Source of the DNA: Echinarachnius parma
Lineage: Eukaryota > Echinodermata > Echinoidea > Clypeasteroida > Echinarachniidae
Direction of reading: 5' to 3'
Length of the DNA: 64,000 nucleotides
NCBI GenBank assembly: GCA_037951105.1
Contig: JBAMJV010009340.1
Location: 1 to 64,000, forward strand
Part shown: one piece after another, positions 47,755 through 58,509 of the stretch
How positions within the stretch are numbered: the first letter of the stretch is position 1
How the letters are laid out: every line of letters starts with the position of its first letter
The notes under the pieces: model-generated
What the model saw: the letters and a program-made list of their open reading frames with translations, nothing else
Told to the model about the DNA's origin: nothing
Databases searched by the model: none
Program-made: the position numbers and the translations under genes

Positions 47755-48068
47755 CCCAAGTCGAAATTCCCATAGAAACCATGGGACAATCCTATGGGTT
47801 TTCTATGGGTTTTCTATGGGTTTTCTATGGGTTTCTATGATGTTCTATGGGTTTTCTATGATGTTCTATGGGACCCATAGAAATTTACCAGGTCGAAAGT
47901 CCCCAAAAATCAAAACCCATAGAAAGACCCATAGGAATCCCTAAGACCCATAGAAACCCATGTTCCACTTTCCCTATTAAAACCCATAGGATCCCATAGA
48001 AACCATTAGGCCTATGGGTGTCTATGGGATTCCTATGGGTCTTGGTTCTATGGGAATTTCGACCTGGG
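47755..48068. mobile_element. Palindromic element with CCCATAGAAA words
   Basis: Ends CCCAAGTCGAAATTCCCATA and TATGGGAATTTCGACCTGGG. The interior is filled with tctatgggttt in one half and its inverse aaacccatagaa in the other. No ORF of interest. Confidence 0.8.
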
Positions 48069-48579
48069 TAACAAAAGGATTTCGTAATAATGTTGCCAAT
48101 TACGTTTTTGAAATACAAATGTACATGTTTTGCAAGTATTTCTGTAAGACCTTTTACTGGGAATATCACTTCAAATATTTTTACTTTAGCATAAGCAGTG
48201 ATAAGTGAATATTCAAATATTCGCACTGCAAACTGGCAACATATCAAAACTTAATTCGTTCACTACATTTGCTATCGAAATTTAAATTAATTTCTGCACA
48301 ATTGTTGCCATTTTTGCGATCAAAATCATTGCGAATTTGTTCAATGCTTAAATTGAGCGGTCGAAATCGGGATGAGTTTTTGCACTACTTTAGCGCTCGA
48401 AACCAATTGCGAATTTGTGCAATAATGTTTTGCATGATATTCAAATGAATCATTTCAACTTGTTTGCCTTTGAAATCAAAACTGAATGTTGGGTGAAAGA
48501 ATCCAATTTGTGATATACAAAATATAATTCTTGATATCACAAATAATATTTTTGAAACGTTGGTAACTAGCCAGATTCG

Positions 48580-49322
48580 TTATCCTCGTGGGCAAATGAA
48601 CGACAGAAAAAGATTGACGAGATTTGTTACGACAGGCTCGGGAGGATGAACGGTCTCTGGAAAGTTCATTGGCATAGCGATATCCCAGGCATCAATGAAA
48701 GATACTTGAGGGTAGTCACTGAAGATCTCTCGCAGCTGATCATCAAGTGTCCGGATATACCAGTCACTGTTCTGTACTATCATCAGTGGATTTGGCTGAT
48801 CTCGTGGAGTTGCATTTTTAATAACAACGAGAGTATCTGGACTTCTGGCATGCAGTCTCCTCAAAGCCGCCTTGACATCCCTCATCCTTTTCTCATACAA
48901 ATGTGTATATGTTGTGTAGTGAGTACCGATGGATATAAGGACAACCGACCTGGCATCTACGATTAGGTCATCAAGTGCATTGACTACATAAGTTACAAGG
49001 GTTTTTGAAACATTTGGATTCCGCAAAGGAAGACCATGAAGTTTGAACGTTATGTTTATGTTCTTTTCTATATCCTTCTTTATCTTCTTCAAACCTGGCC
49101 ATAGATTAATCGGCATAGAGTGTACGTATGGTCCCGATTTCGCTGATAATGTGTCGATCATCTGTCCTGCTGTCGAATCGCCCATTAAATGAACTGATCG
49201 ATTAGACAGACAAGACATTACGTCATCAGCTGTAACAAACCTTCTAATACGACATTGATCGGAGTACCAGATATTCCGATGGGTAGAATCCAGTAGGAGC
49301 TGTGGCTTTGAGATGCTGCCCC
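48580..49322 (-). CDS. NXPE-family / PC-esterase domain, terminal exon
   Basis: A single exon of 743 nt (two bases, then 246 codons, then stop) after acceptor gattgttccag. It encodes the C-terminal NXPE/PC-esterase domain, an SGNH-like fold: GSISKPQ, W..DQC, then CL..RSVHLMGDSTAGQ with the catalytic-type Ser at about residue 50 of the exon; LISIGTHY; and DAWDIAMPMNFPETVHPP with the His at about residue 226, ending LFLSFICPRG. Ser block and D..H block are both present, so the domain looks intact. NXPE proteins are secretory-pathway or secreted proteins; some have been linked to glycan O-acetylation. Upstream exons belong at higher coordinates. Residue phase needs one base from the preceding exon. 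Confidence 0.88.
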
Positions 49323-49437
49323 CTGGAACAATCAGGTAAAGATCGTTGATAGGCGTCTAGGTCATGTTTCCAATCTACACATCAGATTGAGGAAATAAGA
49401 ACAAAATACAAAAATAATCAATGTTTTTAGTTGATGT

Positions 49438-49760
49438 TAAAGGGACAGACCCTCTTTTGCAAGCCAAATCACAAAAGTTGCGAGGTTATTGTCTAAAATA
49501 AAAGAAAAGGTAAATTGATAGCATGCCTGAACAAATTAGGACTTAATATCTCTTTTAAGTGAAGTTATAGACCTTAAACTAATAAACCATCGTCCAACGT
49601 TTAATTGTGCACTATACATGTATTTACCCGGTGATCGCAACACGGATTCCCAGGAGTACCACATCCCTTTGCGTGGCCCCTACGCGACCCGCGATAGCTA
49701 CGTGACCCGCGCACGAATAATAACGGCATAAGCGGATACTAAACAAAATAACCAAACCAA
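49438..49760 (-). mobile_element. Family B element, partial, inverted
   Basis: Starts TTAAAGGGACAGACCCTCTT with agccaaa..aaaagttgcgaggt, the inverse of the right end at 56277. It continues through the 'gacccgcgatagctacgtga' block shared with about 55990-56040; the other end is not seen. Confidence 0.7.
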
Positions 49761-50699
49761 AGTCAAGTAGCAGTAGCTATATACAGGTTTGACTGTAGTT
49801 TGCTAGATCTGACATAGGAATTTAAAATAATTTGATTTGTTTTATCTTGGAATTGTTCTATTTTTGTTTGTCAATAGGAAGGGCCCTGCATACATTTTAA
49901 AATTATCACACGTAACTGAAACCACCACTCAATTAATTTCACGGTATTGGTCTCTTATTGTTCTATGCACCAAGCTAAAGTTTTTCAATATGCACAAATG
50001 CACTTCTCAATACGAAACATGTCACTAAATATATTTTGTTATTTTCACTCGAAATTAATTCAGCCATGCTCACTTTGAACTATTTCACCTATATCTTATT
50101 TAACTTTGAATATACACACACGTTTATAATACAAGTGATAAATGGATTTGTAATCGCGTCCCTTGCATTGGTTGTTCTGTATTTGCTAACTCGGCAGAGG
50201 CCACAGTCATCATCAAGCTTTTGCGCTTACGACATGTGGTCTCCTTGTTTTTCCTTTGTAAGAAACTTGCTAAACATAAGATATCCATCCCCCCCCATTA
50301 TTTCTTATTTAATATTATGCAGACTATTTTCACGATACTTGGCACCAATCAACATATTTGTTTTTGCTTGTATTCTAATTAGAAACATATTTTGTTAAAC
50401 TTACATGTTACTCATTATATATATTTGTATGATGTTTCTTTGTATTGGTGTGAAAAAGTGGAGATAAAATAAACAAACAAACAAACAACCAAACAAAAGT
50501 GAAATCTATCTTCCCATAGACATAACACGCGGAGTAGTCCGTTGCATGATGGGTGTACAGGTTATGCATAATTCATTACGGTCCAAAAGATTGGAAAATT
50601 ATACTTTTCAGAGAGATTGGAAAAACAATTTTGCGCCTGACTAACGAATTACTGGTAACAACTTTGTTTTTCTCAAATAAAGTTAGTTTTCTATCAGAT

Positions 50700-51562
50700 A
50701 AACTTAGTTTATCTAACTTCTTCTTCTTCTTCTAAAATCTTCAAAGGGCTATATCTCGAAGATGAACATAACTTGTGTACACGATATAAGGAGGAGTGTG
50801 GGCCTAATCAAAATGTGTTGATTCATAGTGGTTTGTTACAAGATCTTTGAATTGATCAAGTGAGACTGCATTAACCATTGGGCTAGGAGGTTTATTCCAT
50901 TCTAGTATAGTCCGTTGAGCGAATGCAAATTTGTCGATATTGCCCCTTGGACGGTATGTTTGGAAGCACATGTTGTGATTTGTCCTAGTTTTAGATGAGT
51001 TTATAGTAAAAAATGTATCTGGAGGAATTGCAACGAGGTTATTCATGATTCTATAAACCATGGTGAGTCTGCTCACAGCGCGCCTTGAAGAAAGGCTGGG
51101 CCATTTTAGCTTGCTGATCATAACGGACACGCTGCTTGTTCTTCGATAATCAGCCGTGACATAACGAGCAGCTTGTCTTTGTATCCTCTCTAGTGTCTGG
51201 ATTTCTGAGATTGTATGGGGATCCTAAACACTGCAACAATATTCTAAGTGAGGACGCACAAGAGACTTGTAAGCCGCCTCTCTAAAGGATTGTGGGAGGA
51301 ACGTTGTATTTTGGCAAATAAAACCAAACTGTTGGGAGGCTTTCTTAGAGATTGCCGAGATATGTGATGACCATTTGAAATCATTGGATAAGGTGACTCC
51401 AAGGTATTTTCCAGACTCACAGATTTGAAGAAGGGAGTTATGGATGTAGTAAATGTAATTCACTGGAGATCGAGAAGGGCAGAACCTCATGACAATACAT
51501 TTGCCAGGGTTGAATGACATCAGCCGGGTGTTTTCCCACTGCTGAAGTACATCAAGTCCACT
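50700..51562 (-). pseudogene. 5'-truncated LINE ORF2 (RT C-terminus), one nonsense codon
   Basis: Minus-strand frame from about 51562 to the stop at 50804. It reads LQQWENTRLMSFNPGKC, then KYLGVTLSNDFKWSSHI, ISKKASQQFGF, SLVRPHLEYCCSV, a TAG where the family has Trp before DPHT, then LERIQRQAARYV, and ends in a segment with NMCFQTY. These are the thumb and C-terminal blocks of jockey/CR1-type ORF2. The 3' end carries a short GAA/TTC repeat (50707-50735). The 5' truncation point abuts the minisatellite header at 51558. Confidence 0.88.
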
Positions 51563-51735
51563 AACTCACGGTCCAGGATCGTAAGCGCCCTTATACGAGA
51601 AGAGGACCGCTACTTATAATACGAGAAGAGGACCGCTACTCATAATACGAAATGAGGGTAGCTACTCATAACACGAGACGAGGGTCGCCATTCATAACAC
51701 GGAATGATTCTCGCTAGTCATAATACGGAATGAGG
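51558..51735. repeat. Minisatellite (GAGGGTCGCTACTCATAATACG), left array
   Basis: Begins with a 35-bp header (tccactaactcacggtccag...) identical to one at 56757, then about six units of about 26 bp: gaggaccgctactcataata, cgaaatgagg and variants. Interrupted by the hAT element at 51744. Confidence 0.8.
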
Positions 51736-51743
51736 GTGGCTAG

Positions 51744-52733
51744 CAGTCTTGGAGGCCTCGAGGCCGGCCTCGAGGCCGACTTTGCCAGGCCTCGGCCTCG
51801 GCCTTGGCCTCGTAATGCCGTGACTCGGACTCGTCCTCGGCCTCGTAGCATGCGGCCTCGATGACTCGGGTCGAGGCCGGTTCGAGGCCGGTTCGAGGCC
51901 GGAAGATTTCATAGAATCTGGTGAATTTAAGATTCAACATCTATTCACTATTTTTATGTATTTTCCAATAATATTTCATAAAAAAAAAAAAATGTAAATC
52001 ATACGATTGATAGTTAAGTTCATGCGCAGCTACGACATACGTACGTACCGTACCCATCGATATATCTCGATTTAATATAGTACGGTAAAGTCAAAGTAAA
52101 GCACTAGAATTCGTACCACGTTCGATCGAGATCGACCCCACTCGTCCACTCGTTCGAGCGGCATATACAATGCCCAGCTAGCGCGCGCATTGCATGCATT
52201 GTAATTGTGCTCTCGATCTCGCGTAGGCTATATGACTTCAAAAGTTCAACTGATTTTCTGCTGTACGAGGAGTCATGTCTGCAGATTCACGGATTATCAG
52301 ATTTGCATACCGTGAACATGAGGAGTTTGAAGAAAAGGGGAAAAAGAAACACCGAGCACGATGCAGGTTTTGCAAGGCTTCAGCTCCCAAGCTCAGTGAG
52401 TTTAAAGGGACGACATCGAATTTCACCAGGCACATTCAACGTGTGCACAAGGCAAAGTAAGTTACGCACTGGCATGTGATCGATTAGATCACGATTATCT
52501 AATAATACTGGAGAAGTATCTCGAAAAATACTTTTGCATTTTTCATGAAATTCTCAGTCTTGGAGGTCTCGAGGCCGGCCTCGGCCTCGAGGCCGGCCTT
52601 GAGGCCGACTTTGCCAGGCCTCGGCCTCGGCCTTGGCCTCGTAATGCCGTGACTCGGACTCGTCCTCGGCCTCGACCATGGTGACTCGGACTCGGACTCG
52701 GACTCGGACCATGGTGACTCGAATACAACACTG
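51744..52733 (+). mobile_element. hAT element carrying a BED zinc-finger exon, 8-bp target duplication
   Basis: 990 bp, beginning CAGTCTTGGAGGCC and ending AATACAACACTG, flanked by identical 8-bp GTGGCTAG (51736-51743 and 52734-52741). The target sequence is a unit of the surrounding minisatellite. Both ends carry GGCCTCG-rich blocks in direct orientation (51744-51905 and 52556-52675), then GACTCG repeats. The middle encodes a BED finger with a splice donor. BED fingers and 8-bp duplications are hAT hallmarks. The catalytic domain is absent, so this is a deletion derivative. Confidence 0.85.
52275..52456 (+). CDS. BED-type zinc finger, first exon of a hAT transposase
   Basis: ATG at 52275 (agtcATGTCT), then MSADSRIIRFAYREHEEFEE, a basic KGKKKHRARC stretch, CRFC, and NFTRHIQRVH (C-x2-C ... 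H-x4-H), the BED arrangement for DNA binding. The frame ends at a donor, GCAAA|gtaagt, so the exon should continue into a further exon that is missing from this copy; unspliced it stops after three bases. It may still be transcribed, but it lacks the RNase-H-like catalytic domain of a working transposase. Confidence 0.8.
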
Positions 52734-52741
52734 GTGGCTAG

Positions 52742-52960
52742 TCATAACACGAGAATAGGGTCGCTATTCAAAATACGGAATTAGTGTCGCTAGTTATAAT
52801 ACGGAATGAGGGTCGCTACTCATAATACGAAATGAGGGTCGCTAGTCATGACATGAGAAGAGGGTCGCTAGTCATGATACGAGAAGAGGGTCGCTATTCA
52901 TAATAAGGAATGAGGGTCGCTATTGACAATACGAGAAGAGGGTCGTTAAACATCAAAAAA
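52742..52960. repeat. Minisatellite, continuation of the left array
   Basis: About eight units of gagggtcgctagtcataata + cgagaa/cggaat, resuming exactly after the hAT target duplication. Confidence 0.85.
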
Positions 52961-53599
52961 AGGAATAAGCAACAAAATGATAACACAAATGATAACTCTC
53001 GCGGCGCTCCCGCGGCGTCCAAGTTAAATTAGCAAATTGGCAACGCAGTGGGCAATGACTGGGAAGATTATCTCACATGCGTCAATAGATATCCTTCCAT
53101 GAATGCACAGTCAATAGCTCGATGAACAAAAGAGCAGGACGTAGGAGCTCGGCGTTCGCTTTGGACATGTTAAAAAACGAACCTGGGTCTTCGGCGATCT
53201 ACTCTTTGTTCAGGGGCTATTGTATGTCCATGCATGGGATGATATCTTTTCACACAAGTGTCATAATCCTTTCATTCATTCCCAAGTTGAAGAAAAGACA
53301 TTCTTGCAGATCTATTCCAGCACTTCTGCTAGTGGACGCTATAGCCTATGCTATAGATTGCGAAGTTTGACACGTTTCAACTATAGGTAAAATGATGTCA
53401 CAATTTAAAATGGCATGTCCGGGCTAAACTAATGTACATTTGGGGGAAACTCAATTACTGGCTAAAACGTGGCATGGCGGCATACAAATTATATGAGGCT
53501 CCAATGAATGGGGACATACGCACACCGTATGCATTATAAACACAGATTTCCCGCAAAAATATGAGTGTTTTGTCCAAAATTTCGGCGACACGTTCCCAA

Positions 53600-53660
53600 C
53601 GTCCCCCCCCCCCCCCCCTCCCCCCAACCAAAAAAAAAAAAAAAAACCGGTCGCAAAACC
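53600..53660. repeat. Poly-C followed by poly-A tract
   Basis: About 16 C, a short C/T stretch, then about 18 A (53629-53646). Confidence 0.8.
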
Positions 53661-53779
53661 ACGATGTTCATATACTGTTTAGAAAACTAACATTATTAAT
53701 ATCTCCGACCCAACCGCCTCGGTCCTCGATACCCGCCAACGCAACCAGTTAGCTCGGTCTCAATTTGTTGACAGACACG

Positions 53780-54013
53780 TCCCCCCCCCCCCCCCCCCCT
53801 CTCGCCATAAAAACCTGTGTACGCCAGTAAAGTCTGATGTTTGTGGTTGTTTTGCTTGCCATTCCAAGGGGGGGGGGGGGGGGGGCTATAATGCATTGAG
53901 GTTTCTCAGAATATTCAGATTCAAGCATCGACTGTCGACTCTGCTCCACCATCAATAGACTGATTCACTCATCAATAAAATACACATCGGAGAAGATCGG
54001 GGGGGGGGGGGGG
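53780..54013. repeat. Poly-C, poly-G, poly-G runs
   Basis: About 18 C at 53781, about 17 G at 53869 and about 14 G at 54000, all within 230 bp. Confidence 0.85.
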
Positions 54014-54122
54014 TGGATACCTCTTCTCTTTGGTGTGGGGGAATAGCGTGCACGGACCATCGATATACTTTTTATATCGATGGTACAGACACAAATTACA
54101 TTTGTCTGAATTGCATACTAAC

Positions 54123-54159
54123 AATCATGATACTACTACAACTACTACTACTACTATAA

Positions 54160-54231
<72 letters not shown>

Positions 54232-54233
54232 AA

Positions 54234-54288
<55 letters not shown>

Positions 54289-54335
54289 ATACAAATAATA
54301 CTAATAATAATAATACTAATAATAACAATGATATT
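54123..54335. repeat. (CTA)n microsatellite
   Basis: About 60 CTA/ACT units with one caaa interruption, decaying into AAT/AAC units. The Thr/Leu open frames here are artefacts. Confidence 0.95.
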
Positions 54336-54339
54336 CAAC

Positions 54340-55420
54340 AACAATAACTCCCCATCCCCTCCACCCCAGTTTTCAAAACAGATCTACGCCAAGAGCATGC
54401 GTAGTGTGATTGTAGGAAACGCACTGAGTGTGTTACACTACATGCGTGCATGGTATAGGATCGCAGAGAGCGTGTCCAGAGCGTGTGGAGATCGTGTCGA
54501 GAGCGAGGAGCAAATGACCTCGTCTCATTGTTATGAGCTATTGTTAAAGATACACCGAGCGTGCACAGTGAATAGCTCGGAAAGCGTGGCCAAAGCGTAC
54601 GCAGAGCGTGTCAAGGTCGTGGCCATTGTGTCATTAATCGCTCGATTTGTCGGCGTTTCCCCTGCACTTTGATCAAAATGTACGAGAACGCAGACAGAGC
54701 GTGGCCATAGTGTGACGGCACCATTAGCAAGGCGGTTGTACTAACCCATTTCCGGGAATGCGCGGAACGCGGTAAAAACTATACCGTGGGAATCGGACAA
54801 CATATATGTTTTACTAACGCAATAATAATGCTTCATAATTATAGTATCGACAATAGGCTAACACGTGTTAGATCGAATTATATCCCTCATGAGATCGTTT
54901 TACCATTGTATTTGACAAATGATAGTTTTGAACAACACGCGCAATCCCCGCGCAATCACGTGACCGGGCTGTTAGCAAAAAATTAACACTAAAAGTTCGT
55001 ACGTGTTCGTCCCATAGATCATGTGTTTTAGCAAAATGCACACGCGATCAAATTTGTGCAGTACTCTATGGCGCACACGTTCTAATCACGTGATTGACAT
55101 TACTGGTAAAAACTAACACCCTGGGAAGAAGAACGCCAAGACAGCCAATAAGCACATCCGTGGGAGCGCTAGCACGCATTCATCGCGTATGTGCGCAACT
55201 GCCGGCGCGTTGGTGCGCACCCAGTTTTGCGTCTTTGTGATTGTGTGCGCAAAATAACAATGACTTTAAGCGTATTAGATGCGCCGTGGTTCTGGAGGCT
55301 CATACTGGCTTCATTAATGTCCATTGATTTTCATATCAAAATTTACAAGCGATTTTATGAAATATTTAGAGATTATCACTTATTTTGCTATAAGCTGAAC
55401 ACAATCACTGATATTGATGA
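54340..55420. other. No gene recognised; GC-moderate unique sequence
   Basis: Contains irregularly repeated 'gagcgtg' words (54460-54710: cagagagcgtgtccagagcg and similar) and duplicated 'cgcgcaatc.acgtgac' words. The open frames have no recognisable motifs. Confidence 0.4.
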
Positions 55421-55424
55421 GTGA

Positions 55425-55590
55425 TATAAGACAACTAACGAATGTGCTTGATTGTGATAGGCAATCTATTACTTCGGTGGGCTCAAAATGACTATTACCC
55501 TCAGCTACGCTTCGGGTAATAATCATTTTGAGCCCACCTCGGTAATAGATTTTACTATCACAAGAAGCCCATTCGTTAGTTGTATACTGG
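55425..55590. repeat. Palindrome (hairpin), arms about 75 bp
   Basis: acaactaacgaatg pairs with cattcgttagttgt, and gtgggctcaaaatga pairs with tcattttgagcccac, around a short loop. Confidence 0.75.
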
Positions 55591-55635
55591 CGCAGTTTAC
55601 GGACGCGTCTTTGATGTACACATCATTGACGCGCC

Positions 55636-56277
55636 TTAAAGGGACAGGTCCACTTTTACAAAACGTCTGAACAGCTTTCAGTTGGCGGATGGGGATCAAT
55701 GTAACACGCACAAACAAATTCAGAGCGAACAGCACTCTAATTTTCTACGAATGAAAAACGAATGCGTCCCTCCATTTAAACTATATATCAGTCAATAAAG
55801 GAGTTCAACTGATTTAGCATAATATTACAACAATATAGTACTAATTCTCGTAAAGGTATTGTGAAGCCGACATTTGTTAACGTAGGCCTATGTCACGGAA
55901 AAAGATCTCAAAAAGAAAGAATATATAATTACATGTAGTCAGTTTAAGCGAAGTTTGGGTATTTTGCTTGGTAAACGCTCACACATTAGTACTTATGCGC
56001 GGGTCACGTAGCTAGCGCAGGTCACGTAGGGGTCATGCATGCCGATCTGGTACTCCGTGAAATCTATGTACGAACTTACTCACCGGCCGAAAATACGTAT
56101 GTACCTAATTAACCGACGTCCCTCAGTTTATTCAGTTTTAGGTCTATAACTCCACGAAAAGCAGATTTCAAGCCCTAATTTTTTCAGGCATGCTATTAAA
56201 TGACATTTTCTTTCATATAAGACAATAACCTCGCAACTTTTTAATTTTGGCTTGCAAAAGTGGATCTCTCCCTTTAA
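55636..56277. mobile_element. Family B element, long copy (642 bp)
   Basis: Ends TTAAAGGGACAGGTCCACTT and TGGATCTCTCCCTTTAA, with the subterminal aacctcgcaactt/ggcttgcaaaag block. The internal segment matches 49438-49760 inverted and 8310-8480 in part. Confidence 0.8.
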
Positions 56278-56295
56278 CGCTCCCATTACACGTTG

Positions 56296-56296
<1 letters not shown>

Positions 56297-56335
<39 letters not shown>

Positions 56336-56350
56336 CGTACGCACGCGTTC
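56297..56350. repeat. (TG)n microsatellite
   Basis: About 18 TG units ending in the palindromic gcgtgcgtacgcacgc. Confidence 0.9.
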
Positions 56351-56484
56351 TCTCTCTTTCAAATGAAAATTAATTCAAGGTAACCCGATGTTGTAAGAAA
56401 AACACAACCAATGATAATAGATGGGATGCGCGACTCATATGGATCACTGTAATAATGACACAATTGTAATCATTACATTATGAA

Positions 56485-57200
56485 TACCGACCGTCATTCC
56501 GTATTATGAATATGGACTCTCTTCTCGTATGACTAGCGCCCCTCAATCCATAATATTATGACTAGCGACCCTCATTCCATATTATGACTAGTGACCCTCA
56601 TCCATATTATGAGTAGCGGTCCTCTTCCCGTAAAATACGAGTGCGCATCTGTTCTGCGCATGTTTCACGTAATGCCTTATGGTCGACTAATTTTTGGTGA
56701 ACAGTTTTTGCGCGATGTATGGTCGGGTCACCTGACTCGACCGTAAACATTTAACGGTCCACTAACTCACGGTCCAGGATCGTAAGCGCCCTATTATGGC
56801 TAGCGACCCTCTTCTCGTATTATGTATGACTAACGACCCTCACTCCATATCATGTATAGCGACCCTCTTTTCGTATTATGAATAGCGGTCCTTATGAGTA
56901 GTGACCCGCAATATAAATTATGAGTAACGCCCCTTCTTCATGATTATGAATAGCGACCCCGATTTTGTATTATCAAAAGCGGTCCTTATGAGTAATGACC
57001 CTCAATGTGAATTATGAATAGCGACACTCATCTCACATTATGAATAACAGTCCGTATGAATAACGGTCCTCTTATGCCTTTATGAATAGGGACCCCCTTT
57101 TTCGTATTATGAATAGCGGTCCTTTACGTATAGGAATTTACACGTTATAAATAGCGGTCTTCATGACTAGCGGTCCTTATGACTAGCGAGGTTACCCCGC
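56485..57200. repeat. Minisatellite (inverse orientation), right array
   Basis: Degenerate 22-26-bp units such as atgactagcgaccctcattc + cgtatt, the reverse complement of the array at 51.6-53.0 kb. The 35-bp header recurs at 56757 in the same orientation as at 51558 and splits the array. Confidence 0.85.
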
Positions 57201-57234
57201 AAATTAGTCATAATTTCCATAATTTATTCAAATT

Positions 57235-57835
57235 TATTTATGAAAATGCAATATTCCATGAAAATTGTGTTTTTGTTGACATATTTTTGATAGAACATAT
57301 TCCTTGGATCAAAAGAAGAAAATTCATCCAAATATACACTTTGTATCAAAATTAGGCCTAATTTCTATTATTTATGCAAACTGATTCATGGAAATGGGAT
57401 ATTTATGACAATGGTGGGTTTTTTAACATTTTGGACAGAACATATTCCCATGAATACATTTTCATAGATATTCCATTCCCATGAATAAATTTGCATACAT
57501 TATGGAAATAAGGCCTAATTTGCATAGATACAGAGGGTCTCTTTGGATAATTTTTCTTCTTTTGATCCAAGGAATATGTTATCCCAAATATGTCATTAAA
57601 AACACCATTGGCATAGATATCCCATTCCCATGAGAACATTTGCATAAATTATGGAAATTAGGCCTAATTTGCATAAATACAGAAAGTCTTTTGGGATGGA
57701 TTTTCTTTTTTTGGTTGGATGAAATTTGATCCAAGGAATATGGTATCTCTCAAATATCTCAATAAAACCTCAATTTTCAGAGAATATCTCATTCCCATGA
57801 ATACATTTGCATACATTAGGGAAATTGTACCCCAA
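57235..57835. repeat. Direct and inverted repeat cluster, unit about 180 bp
   Basis: The segment cctaatttgcataaatacag ... gatccaaggaatatg ... cattcccatgaatacatttg occurs twice in direct orientation (about 57500-57660, 57655-57830) and once inverted on the left (57290-57420), giving a potential large hairpin. Confidence 0.75.
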
Positions 57836-58315
57836 CTGGAAGTGAACACCCACATTTTTGGGTTTTAACAAGCCTACTAAGCCGTTCCCTCGCGATGTCG
57901 CAGATCGTTTCATCGGTGTCCTCGTCGTCACGCTCAGCGACCCCATATAATTTGAGGCAGTAACGTATCGAGTATTGTTCGAGCTCGTTTGTTGCTCTCT
58001 GAAGGTTGATTATCTGGTCGCTCTGCCTGGCAATAATCTCCTTCAATCTGCCAATCTCCCTCTCTTTGGAGTTCAGGTGTAGCTCCATCTCCATTGTTCG
58101 ACCGTCATTGTGTACCAGTCGTTCCACTATAGGTGCTTCTTTCCATTTCTCAAAGAGCTTAGACAACTTCTTGTCAATAGCCTTACCAACTACGCTTTCA
58201 ATAGCTTCGAAGAACTCATTCCTTTTGAAGTATTCTCGAAGAAACTCGAAGTAACGGATTATTCCTCGGTCTCCGTATGTTCGGTCTTCGTATGTTCAGC
58301 CTGGGCCACAGACAT
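57816..58315 (-). pseudogene. LINE ORF1-like coiled-coil protein, frameshifted
   Basis: ATG at 58315 opens a short frame (MSVAQAEHTK...) that ends in TAA after a 15-bp tandem duplication (acatacg.agaccga, twice). Another frame continues as RYFEFLREYFKRNEFFEAIE, KLFEKWKEAP, a heptad-rich IGRLKEIIARQSDQIINLQR, then NELEQYSIRYCLKLYG and EDTDETICDIARERL. Coiled coil followed by 'EQYSRR..L.I.GV.E' is typical of ORF1 proteins of several LINE groups. It breaks off near 57840 at the repeat cluster. Confidence 0.65.
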
Positions 58316-58509
58316 ATTTGCCGAATGTATCACTATTATGATGAATGTAAGTCACAGAAGCATGACACATAATACACAGTCAAACTAACGCAGATAAACG
58401 ACTTTTGGGAAATATACGACATAAAAGTCAAGTTGCATATACATACCTTATGCACTCTCTCCCGTGGAGTATATTATATGAGTTCATTCGTGCGTAGGCA
58501 CATGGCGCC

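Noticed and set aside
47221..47944. Long open frames over the CAT repeats (His-, Ile- or Met/Asp-rich)
   Set aside because: Pure trinucleotide-repeat translations on both strands plus a poly-G run; no gene structure.
54030..54347. Poly-Thr/Leu/Ser open frames
   Set aside because: Translation of the (CTA)n microsatellite.
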